A program made the position numbers and the translations under genes. This document shows, in pieces, positions 10,747 through 19,960 of a stretch of 64,000 nt of DNA; the stretch's first letter is position 1, and the number at the start of each line of letters is the position of its first letter. The stretch covers positions 25,765 through 89,764 of the forward strand of contig CAMATZ010000021.1 of assembly GCA_945861275.1 (NCBI GenBank). The letters run 5' to 3'. Source of the DNA: Bordetella parapertussis. GTDB taxonomy: Bacteria; Pseudomonadota; Gammaproteobacteria; Burkholderiales; SG8-41. The notes under the pieces are model-generated. The model was given only the letters and a program-made list of their open reading frames with translations, was not told where the DNA came from and did not search any database.

Positions 10747-11586
10747 ATGAAATTGTGCGGATACGATGTGGGTCTCGACAAACCGCTGTTTCTGATCGCC
10801 GGGCCGTGCGTGGTTGAGTCGCGCCAGCTTGCGATGGATGTCGCCGGAACGCTGAAATCAATTTGCGAAGAAGTTGGTGTCCCTTTCATTTTCAAGGCCT
10901 CTTACGATAAGGCCAATCGCAGTTCGATCAAGTCTTTTCGCGGCCTGGGCATGGACAAGGGACTGGAGATTCTCGGCGACGTGCGCAGGCAAATCGGCGT
11001 TCCGGTGCTGACCGACGTGCATGACATCGGCGATATCAGCGCCGCGGCGTCGGTGGTCGATGTGTTGCAAACGCCAGCGTTTCTATGCCGGCAAACTGAT
11101 TTTATTTGTGCGGTGGCGAGCGCCGGCAAGGCGGTGAATATCAAGAAGGGGCAATTCCTGGCGCCCGCGGACATGAAAAACGTGGTGGATAAAGCGCGCA
11201 GCGCTAGCAACGCCGACAACATTCTGGTATGCGAACGCGGCGCCACGTTTGGTTACAACAATCTCATTTCCGATATGCGTTCGCTGATGGTGATGCGCGA
11301 CACCGGTTGCCCGGTGGTGTTTGACGCCACCCACTCGGTGCAGTTGCCGGGCGGACAGGGTCATGCCAGTGGCGGTGAGCGCAAATTCGTGCCGGTGCTC
11401 GCGCGCGCGGCGGTGGCGGCGGGCATCGCGGGTGTGTTCATGGAAACGCATCCGAATCCTGAACAGGCACTGTCCGATGGCCCCAACGCGTGGCCGTTGC
11501 AGCACATGAAAGCCTTGTTGCAAACGCTGAAACAACTGGATACGCTGGCCAAGCAGGCGGGCTTTGCGGAAAACCTGGTTGTATAA
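10747..11586 (+). CDS. kdsA: 3-deoxy-D-manno-octulosonate 8-phosphate synthase
   Basis: 279 residues, the usual length. The enzyme condenses phosphoenolpyruvate with arabinose 5-phosphate to make KDO 8-phosphate for lipopolysaccharide core, so the organism has a Gram-negative outer membrane. The TIM-barrel signature IAGPCVVES occurs at about residues 18-26, followed by [14 protein letters not shown], and [14 protein letters not shown] near 195. It starts two bases after the pyrG stop and ends 28 bases before eno, so it is almost certainly co-transcribed. Eno makes PEP, the substrate of KdsA, which fits the linkage. Confidence 0.97.
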   Translation: MKLCGYDVGLDKPLFLIAGPCVVESRQLAMDVAGTLKSICEEVGVPFIFKASYDKANRSSIKSFRGLGMDKGLEILGDVRRQIGVPVLTDVHDIGDISAAASVVDVLQTPAFLCRQTDFICAVASAGKAVNIKKGQFLAPADMKNVVDKARSASNADNILVCERGATFGYNNLISDMRSLMVMRDTGCPVVFDATHSVQLPGGQGHASGGERKFVPVLARAAVAAGIAGVFMETHPNPEQALSDGPNAWPLQHMKALLQTLKQLDTLAKQAGFAENLVV

Positions 11587-11590
11587 ATAG

Positions 11591-12898
<1,308 letters not shown>

Positions 12899-12907
12899 TT
12901 GCCGCTC

Positions 12908-13234
12908 ATGAAGGCACTCAGCCTGGCACTGTTGGCGCTGATCGTGCTGGTGCAGTATCCGCTGTGGCTGGGCAAAGGCAGTTGGATGCGGGTGTGGGAA
13001 GTTGACCGGCAGATCGAATCGCAGCGGGAAAAAAATACCGCATTGCAAGTGCGTAATAACATCATGGAAGCCGAAGTGCGCGATCTGAAGCAGGGTCTGG
13101 AAGCGATTGAAGAACGCGCGCGCAGCGAATTGGGCATGATTAAACAGGACGAGATATTTTTTCAGTTACTGGAGCCGGGGCAGAGTGTGCCGCCGGCCCC
13201 CGCAGCGCCTGCGGCCAAGGCCGCGGCTAAATAA
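12908..13234 (+). CDS. ftsB: Cell division protein FtsB
   Basis: A 108-residue bitopic membrane protein. One hydrophobic segment (LSLALLALIVLVQYPLWLG, about residues 4-22) is followed by a periplasmic coiled coil (about 30-75) with VWEVDRQIESQREKNTALQ and ending ARSELGMIKQDEIFFQ, the classic FtsB signature. The tail is rich in Pro and Ala. FtsB joins FtsL and FtsQ in the divisome and controls septal peptidoglycan synthesis. The ATG at 12908 is preferred over a TTG at 12899, directly after the eno stop. Linkage to eno is conserved in many proteobacteria. Confidence 0.95.
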   Translation: MKALSLALLALIVLVQYPLWLGKGSWMRVWEVDRQIESQREKNTALQVRNNIMEAEVRDLKQGLEAIEERARSELGMIKQDEIFFQLLEPGQSVPPAPAAPAAKAAAK

Positions 13235-13243
13235 CCCTACATC

Positions 13244-14095
13244 ATGACGGCACAAATCATCGACGGCGCTGCGCTCGCAAAACAAAAAATAATTGAATTA
13301 AAACAGATAGTTACTGAACTTATTGCACGGGGAATTTATCCCGGCCTGGCGACCGTGCAAGTGGGCGATGATGCGGCATCGCGCATATACGTGCGTAACA
13401 AGGTGCGCGCCTGCACTGAAGCGGGCGTGAGTTCCGTGCATCACGACTTGCCGGGCAGCAGCACCGAAGGCGACGTGCTGCAACTGCTCAATCAGCTGAA
13501 TCGCGACCCCAAGGTACACGGCATTATTGTGCAATTGCCGGTGCCCAGGCATCTGGATGCGCGGCGTTTGTCACAGGCGATTGCGGTGGCGAAAGATGTT
13601 GACGGCTTCAACTGGCAAAATCTCGGCGCATTGGTGGAAGGCGCGCCGGGCATGTTGCCCTGCACCCCGCGGGCAACGATGGTGATGCTGGACAGCGCAA
13701 AAATTCCGCTTGAGGGCCGTCATGCCGTGGTGGTGGGGCGCAGCAACATAGTCGGCAAGCCGGTGGCGCTGTTGCTGATCGGGCGCGGGGCGACGGTAAC
13801 GGTATGCAATTCGCGCACGCCGGACCTGGGCGCGGTGACACGTCAGGCCGACATACTGGTGGTGGCCACCGGCAAGGCCGGATTGGTCACCCGCGCGATG
13901 GTAAAACCTGGCGTTGTGGTGATTGATGTCGGCATCAATCGTTTGCCAAGTGGCAAGATCGTTGGCGATGTGGCATTTGATGAAGTGAAAGAAATCGCCG
14001 GCTGGATCACGCCGGTGCCGGGCGGTGTGGGGCCGATGACGGTGGCGATGCTGGTTGAAAATACCGTCAACGCCGCTGCGCGCGCGGCAGGCTGA
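13244..14095 (+). CDS. folD: Methylenetetrahydrofolate dehydrogenase / cyclohydrolase
   Basis: A 283-residue bifunctional FolD. It oxidises 5,10-methylene-THF with NADP and hydrolyses the methenyl product to 10-formyl-THF for purine and formyl-Met synthesis. The catalytic Lys is in YVRNKVRACTEAGV, the substrate-binding KDVDGF is near residue 120, the nucleotide-binding VVGRSNIVGKPVA is near 165, and the C-terminal TPVPGGVGPMTVAML is intact. Codons about 12-34 (13275-13345) are strikingly AT-rich compared with the rest of the gene and contain a GATAGTTACTG string seen in related form elsewhere in the window. It starts nine bases after ftsB. Confidence 0.97.
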   Translation: MTAQIIDGAALAKQKIIELKQIVTELIARGIYPGLATVQVGDDAASRIYVRNKVRACTEAGVSSVHHDLPGSSTEGDVLQLLNQLNRDPKVHGIIVQLPVPRHLDARRLSQAIAVAKDVDGFNWQNLGALVEGAPGMLPCTPRATMVMLDSAKIPLEGRHAVVVGRSNIVGKPVALLLIGRGATVTVCNSRTPDLGAVTRQADILVVATGKAGLVTRAMVKPGVVVIDVGINRLPSGKIVGDVAFDEVKEIAGWITPVPGGVGPMTVAMLVENTVNAAARAAG

Positions 14096-14096
14096 A

Positions 14097-14237
14097 TCAA
14101 CAGTAAAACGCGTTCGCGAAATTGAACAGCATTTCCGTGTTCAGGTAGCCGCGAAATCCCATAAAGCACAGCACGCCCACGATCAAGGCCATCACGGCCC
14201 AGATCAGCGCGCGGCATGTTTGCGACATGTGCATCAT
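14097..14237 (-). CDS. Small single-pass membrane protein
   Basis: A 46-residue frame with one strong hydrophobic segment (CRALIWAVMALIVGVLCFMGF) and a short conserved-looking tail LNTEMLFNFANAFYC. It converges on folD, with its stop one base beyond the folD stop. The start is uncertain: ATG at 14237, 14234 or 14228 are all in frame, and only a distant GAGGAAA precedes them. The open frame extends much further upstream, but that part has no protein-like character. The function is not recognised. The clean membrane segment argues for a real gene; it could still be a chance frame. Confidence 0.5.
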   Translation of the reverse strand: MMHMSQTCRALIWAVMALIVGVLCFMGFRGYLNTEMLFNFANAFYC

Positions 14238-14702
14238 GATTGTGGCTGCAGTTTCCTCGGATTTTCCCGAATTATCGCACGACAGCAATCGTATGCTGCG
14301 GCGCAAGCATGCTTGCCCCTTCGCGCGTAACGCCCCGCTTGGGCGGGAGAAGATACCTCGTTCATTGCTGTAATTTGCGACGCGCACGGTGGCGTCGTTC
14401 TCTGTGTTATCGAGCCCGATCCCTGTCTTCGGCAGGCACTGTGCGATGGCGAAGAATGGTTCCAACTTGTACTAAGCGGCCGCAGTCGCCATGCATTGAT
14501 GCAGTGCCGTCAGCACTGCATCAGTGCGGAATTGAGCGCCCGCCATATCGCAGCACCAGACTGTTGTATGGGTATAAGTGTTTGAAACAACATCCGAAAA
14601 TAAAGCAAAAGCGGCTGGGCTTTAAGTTGGCACGATACCTGCTCATATGAGTGCGTTGATCCCTTAATGACACTACAAGTTATAACAAGTATGGAGGCCG
14701 GC
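14238..14702. other. 465-bp intergenic region upstream of the ABC/sulfatase island
   Basis: No convincing gene. Visible features are a perfect 14-bp palindrome GCAAGCATGCTTGC near 14302-14316 and a strong 11-bp hairpin at 14497-14523 (separate entry). A 136-codon plus-strand frame (14240-14650) is rich in Arg, Cys and Trp, lacks any motif and looks like chance coding. The last 100 bases are AT-richer and probably hold the promoter of the binding-protein gene. Confidence 0.55.
14497..14523. promoter_or_regulatory. 11-bp perfect inverted repeat upstream of the ABC binding protein gene
   Basis: TGATGCAGTGC (14497-14507) and GCACTGCATCA (14513-14523) flank a 5-base loop CGTCA. It lies 180 bases before the start of the binding-protein gene. 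It could be an operator for a dimeric regulator or an RNA hairpin; no U-run follows, so it is not an intrinsic terminator. Confidence 0.4.
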
Positions 14703-16109
14703 ATGAAACCAGCAATTTGGGTGGCAGCATTTTGTGTAGCAGCAGGGTCGTTTGCGGCAAGTGCGGCAGAAACTATCCGTGTGGCAATCGGGCACCAGAG
14801 CATGTGTACCGACACCTACTCGGGCGGCATCATGGTCAAGGAACTGAAGCTGCTTGAAAAATACTTGCCAAAGACGGGCAAGTACCAAGGCGCCAAGTAC
14901 GTGATTGAATGGAAGGACTACGACTCCGGCCCACCCATCACCAATATGATGCTCGCCAATAAACTCGACTTTGGCGTCATGGGCGACTATCCACTGCTGG
15001 TTAACGGTTCCAAGTTCCAGGAGACCGACAGCCTGCGCACCCAGTTAGTCTCTATGACTGGCTACAACCTGCACGGATCGGGCAATGCCATCGTGGTTCC
15101 CGTGAAGTCCAGCATTTTCAGCTTCGCAGATCTCAAAGGCAAGAGCGTGTCAGTGCCTGTGGGCAGCGCCGCGTGGGGGATGTTGATTAAGGCCATGCAG
15201 GATTTTGGCTTCGGCCAGGACAGCATCGATATCAAGAACCAGAGCCCGCCGGTGGGCGCCGCCAACATTGCCGAAAACAAGATCGACGGACATGCTGATT
15301 TCTGCCCCTGGTCCGAGATCATGGAGTATCGCGGTACCGGGCGCAAGGTATACGACGGCAGCGAGGCTGCCGTGCCCTACCTGCACGGCGTGGTAGTACG
15401 CAAGGATTACGCCGAGAAGTATCCGGAGGTCGTGGTGGCCATGATCAAGGCCATAGTCGAGGCGGGCAAGTGGGTAGAGGAAAATCCCGTGCGCGCCGCC
15501 GAGATGCTCGAGAAATGGACCGGTGTGGAGAAGGAAGTGCAGTACCTGTATTTCAGCCGCGGCGGCCATCTCACGCTCGATGCCACGATCAAGCCGAAAT
15601 GGGTTAGCACACTTAAGTACGACCATGAAGTGCTGACCAAGTGGAAAAAAGCCCCGCCGCTTGATGTCGACAAATGGGTCAATGACAAGTACGTGCGTCA
15701 GGCCTACAAGGAACTCAAACTCGACTACGACAAGCTGAGGACCGTTGAGCTCGATCCCCGCGTCGCGGTCAAGAAGCTGGCCCCGGCAGAAGCCTGGCAC
15801 GCACGCTCTGGCCTCGCATCTTACCCCTCTATCGGCGACATGCTTAAGGCAGTCAAGACAGCCGAAGCGACGCACCAGAAAATCAACGCAAGCTACGTCT
15901 ATGACCAGACGACAGGTCTGAAAATTTTCGGCAAAGTCGCTTTCTTCTCACAGGATGCGAGTGGCGGCCTGATTGCGTTCATGCGCAAGCCGGATGCCGA
16001 TGCCTACGCCGCCAAGAACCAGGCGAAGGTTATTACCTACGCCGAAGCGCTGTCGGGCATCAAGCTCGCCGCGGCCGCGCCGGTGAATCTCGCCGCGAGC
16101 GGACGTTAG
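14703..16109 (+). CDS. NitT/TauT-type ABC substrate-binding protein with a NosL-like C-terminal region
   Basis: 468 residues with a signal peptide (IWVAAFCVAAGSFAASAA). A NitT/TauT/Ssu-type periplasmic binding domain follows (about 22-370), with TIRVAIGHQSMCTDTYSGG, ANKLDFGVMGDYPLLVNG and IDGHADFCPW. The family imports oxyanions, sulfonates, taurine or related small molecules. After about residue 390 the sequence leaves the binding fold. The stretch YVYDQTTGLKIFGKVAFF ... DADAYAAKNQAKVITYAEAL resembles the C-terminal part of NosL, a copper-binding accessory protein. That resemblance is my judgement from pattern and needs a profile search. GGAGG ends five bases before the ATG. The permease gene follows after 15 bases. 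Confidence 0.85.
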   Translation: MKPAIWVAAFCVAAGSFAASAAETIRVAIGHQSMCTDTYSGGIMVKELKLLEKYLPKTGKYQGAKYVIEWKDYDSGPPITNMMLANKLDFGVMGDYPLLVNGSKFQETDSLRTQLVSMTGYNLHGSGNAIVVPVKSSIFSFADLKGKSVSVPVGSAAWGMLIKAMQDFGFGQDSIDIKNQSPPVGAANIAENKIDGHADFCPWSEIMEYRGTGRKVYDGSEAAVPYLHGVVVRKDYAEKYPEVVVAMIKAIVEAGKWVEENPVRAAEMLEKWTGVEKEVQYLYFSRGGHLTLDATIKPKWVSTLKYDHEVLTKWKKAPPLDVDKWVNDKYVRQAYKELKLDYDKLRTVELDPRVAVKKLAPAEAWHARSGLASYPSIGDMLKAVKTAEATHQKINASYVYDQTTGLKIFGKVAFFSQDASGGLIAFMRKPDADAYAAKNQAKVITYAEALSGIKLAAAAPVNLAASGR

Positions 16110-16124
16110 GACGGCTGGCGCAAA

Positions 16125-16889
16125 ATGCTTGCGCGTTGGCTACTGCGTATTGCGGCGGTGTTGTTCGCGCTGCTTGCATGGTACCTCGCGTCGACCTCGA
16201 AGCTGCACTTCATCGTGCGCTTCGAGAACGTGCCCAGCCCGGTGGTGGTCGGCAAGACGCTGGTTGCCCTGCTTGCCACCACAAAATTCTACATGCATAT
16301 ATTGGTGAGCATGGAGCGGATACTGATGGGTTTTTCGATTGCGGCGCTGCTCGGCATTCCGATCGGCCTGCTGATGGGCCGTTCCCGCATGATCTCGGAC
16401 ATGATCATGCCGTATATCGAAATCCTGCGCCCGATCCCCGCGGTGGCGTGGATTCCGCTGTCGATCCTGCTGTGGCCGACTGAAGAATCCAGCATCATCT
16501 ACATTACCTTCCTCGGTGCGTTCTTTCCGATCGTATTGAACACGATACACGGCGTGGAGCAAACGCCCGAAGTGCTGGTGCGGGCCGCCCAATCGCTGGG
16601 CGCGGGTAAGGCCAGTATCTTCTGGTACATCGTGCTGCCGGGCGCACTGCCCAGTATTGTCACCGGTCTCGCGATAGGCATGGGCGTGGCCTGGTTCTCG
16701 CTGCTTGCAGGCGAGATCATCAGCGGACAGTACGGCATCGGCTATTTCACCTGGATGTCGTATGGGCTGGTGCAGTATCCCGAGATCATCGTCGGCATGA
16801 TCGTGATCGGCGTGCTCGGCACGTTCTCTACCCTTCTGGTACGCAAATCGGCACAGCCGTTCCTGCGCTGGAATGTGAAGGAGCGATAA
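16125..16889 (+). CDS. NitT/TauT-type ABC transporter permease
   Basis: A 254-residue inner-membrane permease of the SsuC/TauC/NrtB class with about six hydrophobic segments. The cytoplasmic EAA loop that docks the ATPase is visible as VRAAQSLGAGKASIFWYIVLPGALP (about 158-182), and the preceding PYIEILRPIPAVAWIPLSILLW is typical. It forms the membrane part of the importer with the upstream binding protein and the ATPase encoded at 19957-20826. The ATPase gene is displaced by four genes, which is unusual; it normally adjoins the permease. The start is the ATG 15 bases after the binding-protein gene. The next gene begins two bases after its stop. Confidence 0.92.
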   Translation: MLARWLLRIAAVLFALLAWYLASTSKLHFIVRFENVPSPVVVGKTLVALLATTKFYMHILVSMERILMGFSIAALLGIPIGLLMGRSRMISDMIMPYIEILRPIPAVAWIPLSILLWPTEESSIIYITFLGAFFPIVLNTIHGVEQTPEVLVRAAQSLGAGKASIFWYIVLPGALPSIVTGLAIGMGVAWFSLLAGEIISGQYGIGYFTWMSYGLVQYPEIIVGMIVIGVLGTFSTLLVRKSAQPFLRWNVKER

Positions 16890-16891
16890 GC

Positions 16892-17626
16892 GTGCCGCGC
16901 GCCCTGTTCGAGGGGATCCGCGCACGGCCCTGGCTGTGGATCGGCCTCGCGCTCGGTTTTATAGCCGGCTATCACGTCTTGCTGCTGGGCGCGATGGTAG
17001 TTCGTTTTGGTCATTGGCCAAATTTCGCCAAGTCCTACGATGTGTTCGAGGCTGTGCGGCTGATCATCGCGGGAACGCCGTCCTGGAGCGATGCATTTTC
17101 TATCCTGCTGGCCGAACCAATGTTCGACGTAGGCTATCTCAGCCCGCAGTGGCGCATTGCCGAATGGAGCCTGATGATCCTGCCACAGCAATTTGCGCAA
17201 GTGACTCTGCTGGGATTTCTGGTCGCGACATTCGTGGTGCTGCTTGTGGTTGGTCGTACCCAGTGCTCAGCGCCGCGCGGCTGGTGGCTTGCTGCCACAG
17301 TGGGCGCCGGGATGTCGAGCCTGTGCAGCGCGACGTTGTTCTGGGTGGTGTGCTGTGCGGCGCCTACCTGGGTGGTGGGCCTTGCGATGCTGGGCATGAG
17401 CGTTTCAATCGCCACCGCGCTCGAGCCGGCCGGCGCACTGTTAACGGCAATCGGCTTTATCCTGCTGGCTGCGGCAATAGCCGCGCAATTGCGGCGCATA
17501 GCCATTGCTTCTGCCGCATCCGGCGCGAATTTAGCAGCGACAGAACACCTGGCGCACCCGGCTGCAGCACAAACGCCCCATTCCTATATTGCCGGACGCG
17601 CTGCACCAGGATTGTCAGGCGGGTAG
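16892..17626 (+). CDS. Unrecognised multi-pass membrane protein with clustered cysteines
   Basis: 244 residues with a GTG start and an AAGGAG site eight bases upstream. Hydrophobic segments lie at about residues 14-38, 105-125, 130-150, 153-175 and 183-200, so four or five membrane spans. The region after the second span has CSAPRGWW, then SSLCSATLFWVVCCAAPTW, putting several Cys close together within or next to the membrane. I do not recognise the family. The gene starts two bases after the permease stop and precedes a Sco1-like gene, so a role in the importer, in thiol redox or in copper handling is possible. Membrane metal transporters with Cys pairs are one alternative. Function is left open. 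Confidence 0.75.
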   Translation: MPRALFEGIRARPWLWIGLALGFIAGYHVLLLGAMVVRFGHWPNFAKSYDVFEAVRLIIAGTPSWSDAFSILLAEPMFDVGYLSPQWRIAEWSLMILPQQFAQVTLLGFLVATFVVLLVVGRTQCSAPRGWWLAATVGAGMSSLCSATLFWVVCCAAPTWVVGLAMLGMSVSIATALEPAGALLTAIGFILLAAAIAAQLRRIAIASAASGANLAATEHLAHPAAAQTPHSYIAGRAAPGLSGG

Positions 17627-17663
17627 CGGTGCTGACGTTACGATTTTTCGAGGACGCCCACGC

Positions 17664-18311
17664 GTGAAGGCGCATCTGCTCGCCGCCGCGCTCTTCGCAC
17701 TTGCTTCGCTGTTCGGCGGCTGCGGGCAGGACAAAAGCGGGGCAGTGCCTGAACTGCGTGCATTCGACGGGGTTCGCGAGCTGGCGCCATTCAAACTGAT
17801 AGACCACCGCGGGCAGCCGTTTGACCGCGCGCGGCTGCTCGGCCACTGGACCTTTCTCACCTTCGGCTACGCCAGTTGCCCGGATATGTGCCCGACCATG
17901 CTCGTCAATTTGGCGGAAATGAAGCGCGCGCTGGACAGTGATTGGAAAGGTCCGGCGCCGCAGTTCGTGTTCGTGAGCGTGGATCCCGGGCGCGACAGCG
18001 TCGAGCTTCTTGCGCAGTATGTGTCAGCATTTAACCCGCAATTCCTGGGCGCCACGGGCACGCAGGATACGCTGGATCGCATGCACAAGGACTTCGGCGG
18101 GGCGCATCGTCTGGGCAAACCAGACGCGGCCCGCAGCGGATACTATACGGTGGATCATTCGGTGCTGCTGTACGTAATCGACCCCGACGGGCGATTGCAT
18201 GCGCAAATCGCGCCACCGTTTGATCCTGCGGCGATGGCGCGCCGGCTCACACGCATCGCGCTGGCCCGCGCCGAGGGCAGCATGCCCGCTTCCGCAACAG
18301 GCACACGTTGA
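17664..18311 (+). CDS. SCO1/SenC-like copper-binding thioredoxin-fold lipoprotein
   Basis: A 215-residue exported protein. The N-terminus has a lipoprotein-type signal (LLAAALFALASLFGGC), so it is probably membrane-anchored on the periplasmic side. The thioredoxin-like Sco domain contains the copper-binding YASCPDMCPTML (about residues 71-82) and the distal His in YYTVDHSVLLYVIDPDG, giving the full Cys-Cys-His set. Sco proteins insert copper into the CuA site of cytochrome oxidase or serve as thiol reductants; a different client is possible here. The GTG at 17664 is chosen because it begins the signal peptide and has GAGGA nine bases upstream. The stop overlaps the start of the cytochrome gene. 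Confidence 0.9.
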   Translation: MKAHLLAAALFALASLFGGCGQDKSGAVPELRAFDGVRELAPFKLIDHRGQPFDRARLLGHWTFLTFGYASCPDMCPTMLVNLAEMKRALDSDWKGPAPQFVFVSVDPGRDSVELLAQYVSAFNPQFLGATGTQDTLDRMHKDFGGAHRLGKPDAARSGYYTVDHSVLLYVIDPDGRLHAQIAPPFDPAAMARRLTRIALARAEGSMPASATGTR

Positions 18312-18940
18312 CGACGGTCTTGCGGTGGAGCTTTGCTGGACTCATCACCGCCCTGTTGGGAGCGGCGGCGCATGCCGACACCATCGATATGAGCGGCTTG
18401 CCGCACGAGCGTTGCGCCCGCTGCCACGGACTGGATGGCAACAGCGCAATGCCACGTTTCCCGCGCCTGGCCGGGCAGAGTCCGGCCTACGTAAAGAAGC
18501 AGCTTGCTGATTTTCGCGGCGGGCGCCGCACCAATGACGAAGGCGGGATGAGTGGCATAGCCGATACGTTGAGTGAAGGGGACATCAATGCGGTCGCACT
18601 TTACTTTGCCGCGCAGGTTCCCCGCGCGATGGGCGGTGGCGCCGGGGGTGACATGGCCGATGTGACAATAGGCCGCAGAATTTATTTTAAAGGCAGGCCT
18701 GGTGTCGCGGCGTGTGTTGATTGCCACGGCGCGGCGTTGCTGAGGGCAGCGGGCGCCCCCCTCATTGCTGGCCAGCACGCGGATTACCTGCGCAAGCAAC
18801 TGCTGGATTTCAAACGCGGTGCGCGGCGCAATGACGCCGACGGCGTTATGCGTCGCATCGCCGCTACCCTTAGCAGCCATGAGATACGCGCGCTTGCGGC
18901 AGCGGTTTCGGGCACTGCCGCGCCGACAGCTGACCGATAG
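18308..18940 (+). CDS. Di-haem c-type cytochrome (cytochrome c4-like)
   Basis: 210 residues with a signal peptide (SFAGLITALLGAAAHA) and two haem-binding motifs, CARCH (about residue 37) and CVDCH (about 137), in two homologous halves. Each half has a later Met as sixth ligand candidate, and the phrase YVKKQLADFRGGRR is mirrored by YLRKQLLDFKRGAR. This is the cytochrome c4 pattern. A periplasmic electron carrier is expected, for example to a copper oxidase. The start is a TTG whose bases overlap the stop of the Sco1-like gene, so translation is probably coupled. It is odd inside an ABC/sulfatase island and suggests a redox step. Confidence 0.9.
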   Translation: MTTVLRWSFAGLITALLGAAAHADTIDMSGLPHERCARCHGLDGNSAMPRFPRLAGQSPAYVKKQLADFRGGRRTNDEGGMSGIADTLSEGDINAVALYFAAQVPRAMGGGAGGDMADVTIGRRIYFKGRPGVAACVDCHGAALLRAAGAPLIAGQHADYLRKQLLDFKRGARRNDADGVMRRIAATLSSHEIRALAAAVSGTAAPTADR

Positions 18941-19204
18941 CAGGTTATTCCGACCGCTGCTGGGGTGCGCCTTAAATCAGTGCGGAGGTTTCAAATCATG
19001 CTTCTTAACTGGGCATAAAAGACGTTTAGAAAAACTGGCGTCTGTAATGGAATTTCATAAGTATCAATAACTTACCATAAGAATGTCGAGACTAAAGTAA
19101 GTGGCACACTACTTGCTATTACATGTAATGTATTGAAGGGTGACAGTGCCGCCAGGGAACCCCGGGAACACCCTGTGACGTACCAACAATTAACACTGGA
19201 AAAT
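18941..19204 (+). promoter_or_regulatory. Upstream region of the GntR regulator with palindrome ATTACATGTAAT
   Basis: A gap of 264 bases without a gene. ATTACATGTAAT at 19118-19129 is a perfect 12-bp palindrome. Just upstream is a looser inverted pair AAGTA (about 19095) and TACTT (about 19110). GntR/HutC-type regulators bind short palindromes and often control their own genes, so this is a good candidate operator for the operon 19205-24360. Not tested. Confidence 0.45.
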
Positions 19205-19960
19205 ATGGTTAACAGCAAGAAACCCGCCGCTGAAATCTTCCAGATGTCGCCGGTTCCGCTGTACACGCAAATCAAGGATCAACTGCGCCGTTCGATTCTC
19301 GACGGGACTTACCAGCCGCACCAGCAGATGCCGTCCGAAAGCGAAACGATGGCGATGTTCAAGGTTAGCCGCATCACCGTGCGCCAGGCCTTAGGCGACT
19401 TGCAAAAGGAGGGCCTGATTTTCAAGATACACGGCAAGGGCACCTTCGTGTCCAAGCCAAAGGCGTTTCAGGATCTCGCGCGCTTGCAGGGGTTCGGCGA
19501 AGCGATGTCGCGCATGGGTTACGAGGCCTTCAACCAGGTCGTCAGCTTCAAGTCCCTCCCGGCGCCCAAGCCGGTCGCCGAGCGCTTGCGTCTGCCGCCA
19601 CGCAGCCTGGTTGCCGAAATCAAGCGTGTTCGCTTTCTCAACCGTGAACCGATTTCGCTGGATGTGACTTATCTGCCGAGCGCGATCGGCGAACGCTTGC
19701 GCAATGAGGATCTCGCCACTCGCGATATCTTTCTCATTCTCGAAAACGACTATGGCATTGTTCTTGGCAACGCCGATATGCAGATCGAGGCCATGCTTGC
19801 CGATGCCAGCCTTGCCGTGCCGCTGCGTGTGGAAGAGGGGACTCCGATTCTGCGCATCGAGCGTCTCACCTTTACCACCGATCAGCAGCCCCTGGATTTT
19901 GAATACCTCTACTACCGCGGCGATGCCTTTCAGTACCGCATGCGGGTTGAACGCCAATGA
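19205..19960 (+). CDS. GntR/HutC-family transcriptional regulator with UTRA domain
   Basis: A 251-residue regulator. The winged helix (about residues 16-82) has PLYTQIKDQLRRSILDG, MPSESETMAMFKVSRITVRQAL and KIHGKGTFV, all typical of GntR. The rest (about 95-245) is a UTRA ligand-binding domain with LVAEIKRVRFLNREPISLDVTYLP. HutC-type members sense sugars, amino acids, sulfonates or other small molecules and usually repress neighbouring transport and catabolic genes. The ATG at 19205 is preferred over an in-frame TTG at 19133, which would overlap the likely operator palindrome. Its TGA overlaps the ATG of the ATPase gene, so regulator and transporter are tightly linked. Confidence 0.92.
   Translation: MVNSKKPAAEIFQMSPVPLYTQIKDQLRRSILDGTYQPHQQMPSESETMAMFKVSRITVRQALGDLQKEGLIFKIHGKGTFVSKPKAFQDLARLQGFGEAMSRMGYEAFNQVVSFKSLPAPKPVAERLRLPPRSLVAEIKRVRFLNREPISLDVTYLPSAIGERLRNEDLATRDIFLILENDYGIVLGNADMQIEAMLADASLAVPLRVEEGTPILRIERLTFTTDQQPLDFEYLYYRGDAFQYRMRVERQ

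Noticed and set aside
14240..14650. 136-codon plus-strand frame in the gap before the ABC island
   Set aside because: Composition is Arg/Cys/Trp-rich with no hydrophobic or motif structure, it has no ribosome binding site, and it crosses a strong hairpin.
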